A DNA stretch of 64,000 nucleotides, from assembly GCA_021730635.1 (NCBI GenBank), contig JAJNNC010000011.1:124001-188000 (forward strand). Direction: 5' to 3'. Below, piece after piece: positions 63,393 through 64,000 of this stretch; within the stretch, counting starts at the first letter, position 1, and each line of letters begins with the position of its first letter. A program made the translations under genes and the position numbers. The DNA is from Catalimonadaceae bacterium JC749. GTDB lineage: Bacteria > Bacteroidota > Bacteroidia > Cytophagales > Cyclobacteriaceae. The notes below the pieces were generated by a model. It had not been told where the DNA came from, searched no databases, and was given only the letters and a program-made list of their open reading frames with translations.

Positions 63393-63511
63393 AGCTCACC
63401 CATTAATACTTTCGACAAAGTTCAAGTAAAAGCCACAATTCCCCTCACCTCATTTCTGAAAGAATATACTGAAAAAGAAGATAAAAAGATAGTACTGCTC
63501 TGTTTTTTGAT

Positions 63512-63886
63512 CTACTGTTTTTGTGCTTCCCGCTGGTGTAAAGTGTTGTCTCTCCAGGCGGCAGACCATCCACCTCCATAGCGATTTTCTATCTTCCCCT
63601 TCACCAGGGAGAAGGCTATCACCAATAAGCCTACTCCCATATCGTTGACAGTGGCCAGGGTATTCTCATAGCCCAGTACCCAGGGTGCCAGCAGCAACCA
63701 GGCCCCCAGTGGTATGTTATAGGTACGCACCACCCGGGTACACTCCCAGAAAGCGACTACCGCAAATGTGGCGATGAGCGGTCCAATGATATGATCATTG
63801 TCGTCTATGGGTTTGTCAAAACCGAAAACACCAGGGGCAGCCATCAGCCAGATCCCTAATATTGCATTGATTACCTGCGCCCACAT
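63512..63886 (-). CDS. SPW-repeat membrane protein
   Basis: 124 residues with four hydrophobic helices in two similar halves, each carrying the SPW-like pattern (NAILGIWLMAAPGVFGF and IPLGAWLLLAPWVLGYEN). SPW proteins are small inner-membrane proteins of unknown role, found near stress or vitamin-K-epoxide-reductase genes. Starts a single base before the stop of the truncated gene to its right on the same strand, so translationally coupled to it. Confidence 0.85.
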   Translation of the reverse strand: MWAQVINAILGIWLMAAPGVFGFDKPIDDNDHIIGPLIATFAVVAFWECTRVVRTYNIPLGAWLLLAPWVLGYENTLATVNDMGVGLLVIAFSLVKGKIENRYGGGWSAAWRDNTLHQREAQKQ

Positions 63887-63887
63887 A

Positions 63888-64000
63888 TTATTTTACTTTT
63901 TCGTTGACACTTTTTAACCCCCAGAATGCTTTCCAGGTAGAGACATCAGAATCTTTCACCCGTTTCATATATTGTAAGCTGGCCAGCATCTCGTCCATGG
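63888..64000 (-). CDS. C-terminal end of an unidentified protein, cut by window edge
   Basis: Reading from the window edge on the minus strand, the frame has ATG at 63998 and ends with TAA at 63890-63888 after 36 codons. The end sequence (ASLQYMKRVKDSD, STWKAFWGLKSVNEKVK) is helical and basic. Whether 63998 is the start or an internal Met cannot be seen. Not recognised. Located just ahead of the SPW-repeat gene. Confidence 0.5.
   Translation of the reverse strand, partial: MDEMLASLQYMKRVKDSDVSTWKAFWGLKSVNEKVK

Noticed and set aside
1-64000. tRNA/rRNA genes, CRISPR arrays, prophage or integrase
   Set aside because: I saw no tRNA-like cloverleaf ends (GGTTCGAATCC-type arm), no ribosomal RNA stretches, no regularly spaced repeats and no recombinase-like protein in the window.

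Overview
The window looks like a chromosomal piece of a Bacteroidota, most likely a Cytophagales-type bacterium. Supporting signs are a SusC/SusD pair with a DUF3823 lipoprotein, a C-terminal type IX secretion sorting domain, the rpsF-rpsR-rplI ribosomal cluster without ssb, promoters of the TTTG / TAnnTTTG type, weak ribosome binding sites, and lineage-typical families (GSCFA, YwqK-type repeats, DUF1080, DUF255). I saw no tRNA, rRNA, CRISPR array, transposase or phage gene.

Layout. 1-5111 (+): the end of a 6-phosphogluconate-dehydrogenase-fold reductase, a 600-base gap, an HD-domain protein, and a very large fusion of a nucleotide-transporter-like membrane domain, HEAT-like repeats and a cyclic-nucleotide-binding domain. 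5124-19841 (-): an almost unbroken single-strand signalling block. Read in the direction of transcription it holds a stand-alone receiver, a receiver fused to a class III nucleotide cyclase, a giant beta-propeller histidine kinase, a truncated kinase copy, an MpaB/Lcp-type oxygenase, a PaxB/Pyr4-like membrane terpene-cyclase-family protein, and four more histidine kinases. 20400-26965 (-): a lactate permease, a D-lactate-dehydrogenase-type FAD/Fe-S protein and a malate-synthase-like protein. 27231-32059 (-): a beta-helix protein and a membrane-spanning regulator with LamG/kelch sensor and SARP-like output. This regulator diverges from the polysaccharide-utilisation locus at 32467-39690 (+): SusC, SusD, DUF3823 and a GH71/99-like lipoprotein. 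39881-45268 (+): a sugar-acid type set (Gfo/Idh/MocA, GNAT, HIBADH-family and DenD-like dehydrogenases, rhamnonate-dehydratase-like enolase-superfamily protein). 45302-64000: housekeeping and small conserved genes (priA, a sigma-54-type activator without a DNA-binding domain, a T9SS cargo protein, DUF255, GSCFA, rplI-rpsR-rpsF, SRAP, YwqK-like, DUF1080, sppA, folK, SMP-30, NIF3, SPW).

How parts may work together. The kinase block has five intact kinases but only two receivers, one of which carries a complete class III cyclase active site. The protein encoded 0.01 kb beyond the far end of the block, on the other strand, ends in an intact cyclic-nucleotide pocket, so a local kinase-to-cNMP-to-transporter circuit is a reasonable hypothesis. 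Inside the block, an 895-base perfect direct repeat (10238-11132 and 14381-15275) brackets the oxygenase/terpene-cyclase pair and one kinase sensor. Recombination between the repeats would remove exactly 4143 bases and still leave two intact kinases. That cassette (MpaB/Lcp oxygenase, Pyr4-like cyclase and an overlapping 6-TM kinase) is the best candidate here for an undescribed system. At 27-40 kb, a one-component trans-membrane regulator probably senses a glycan and controls the SusCD locus it faces. All functional assignments come from reading the translated sequences and motifs; no database search was run.
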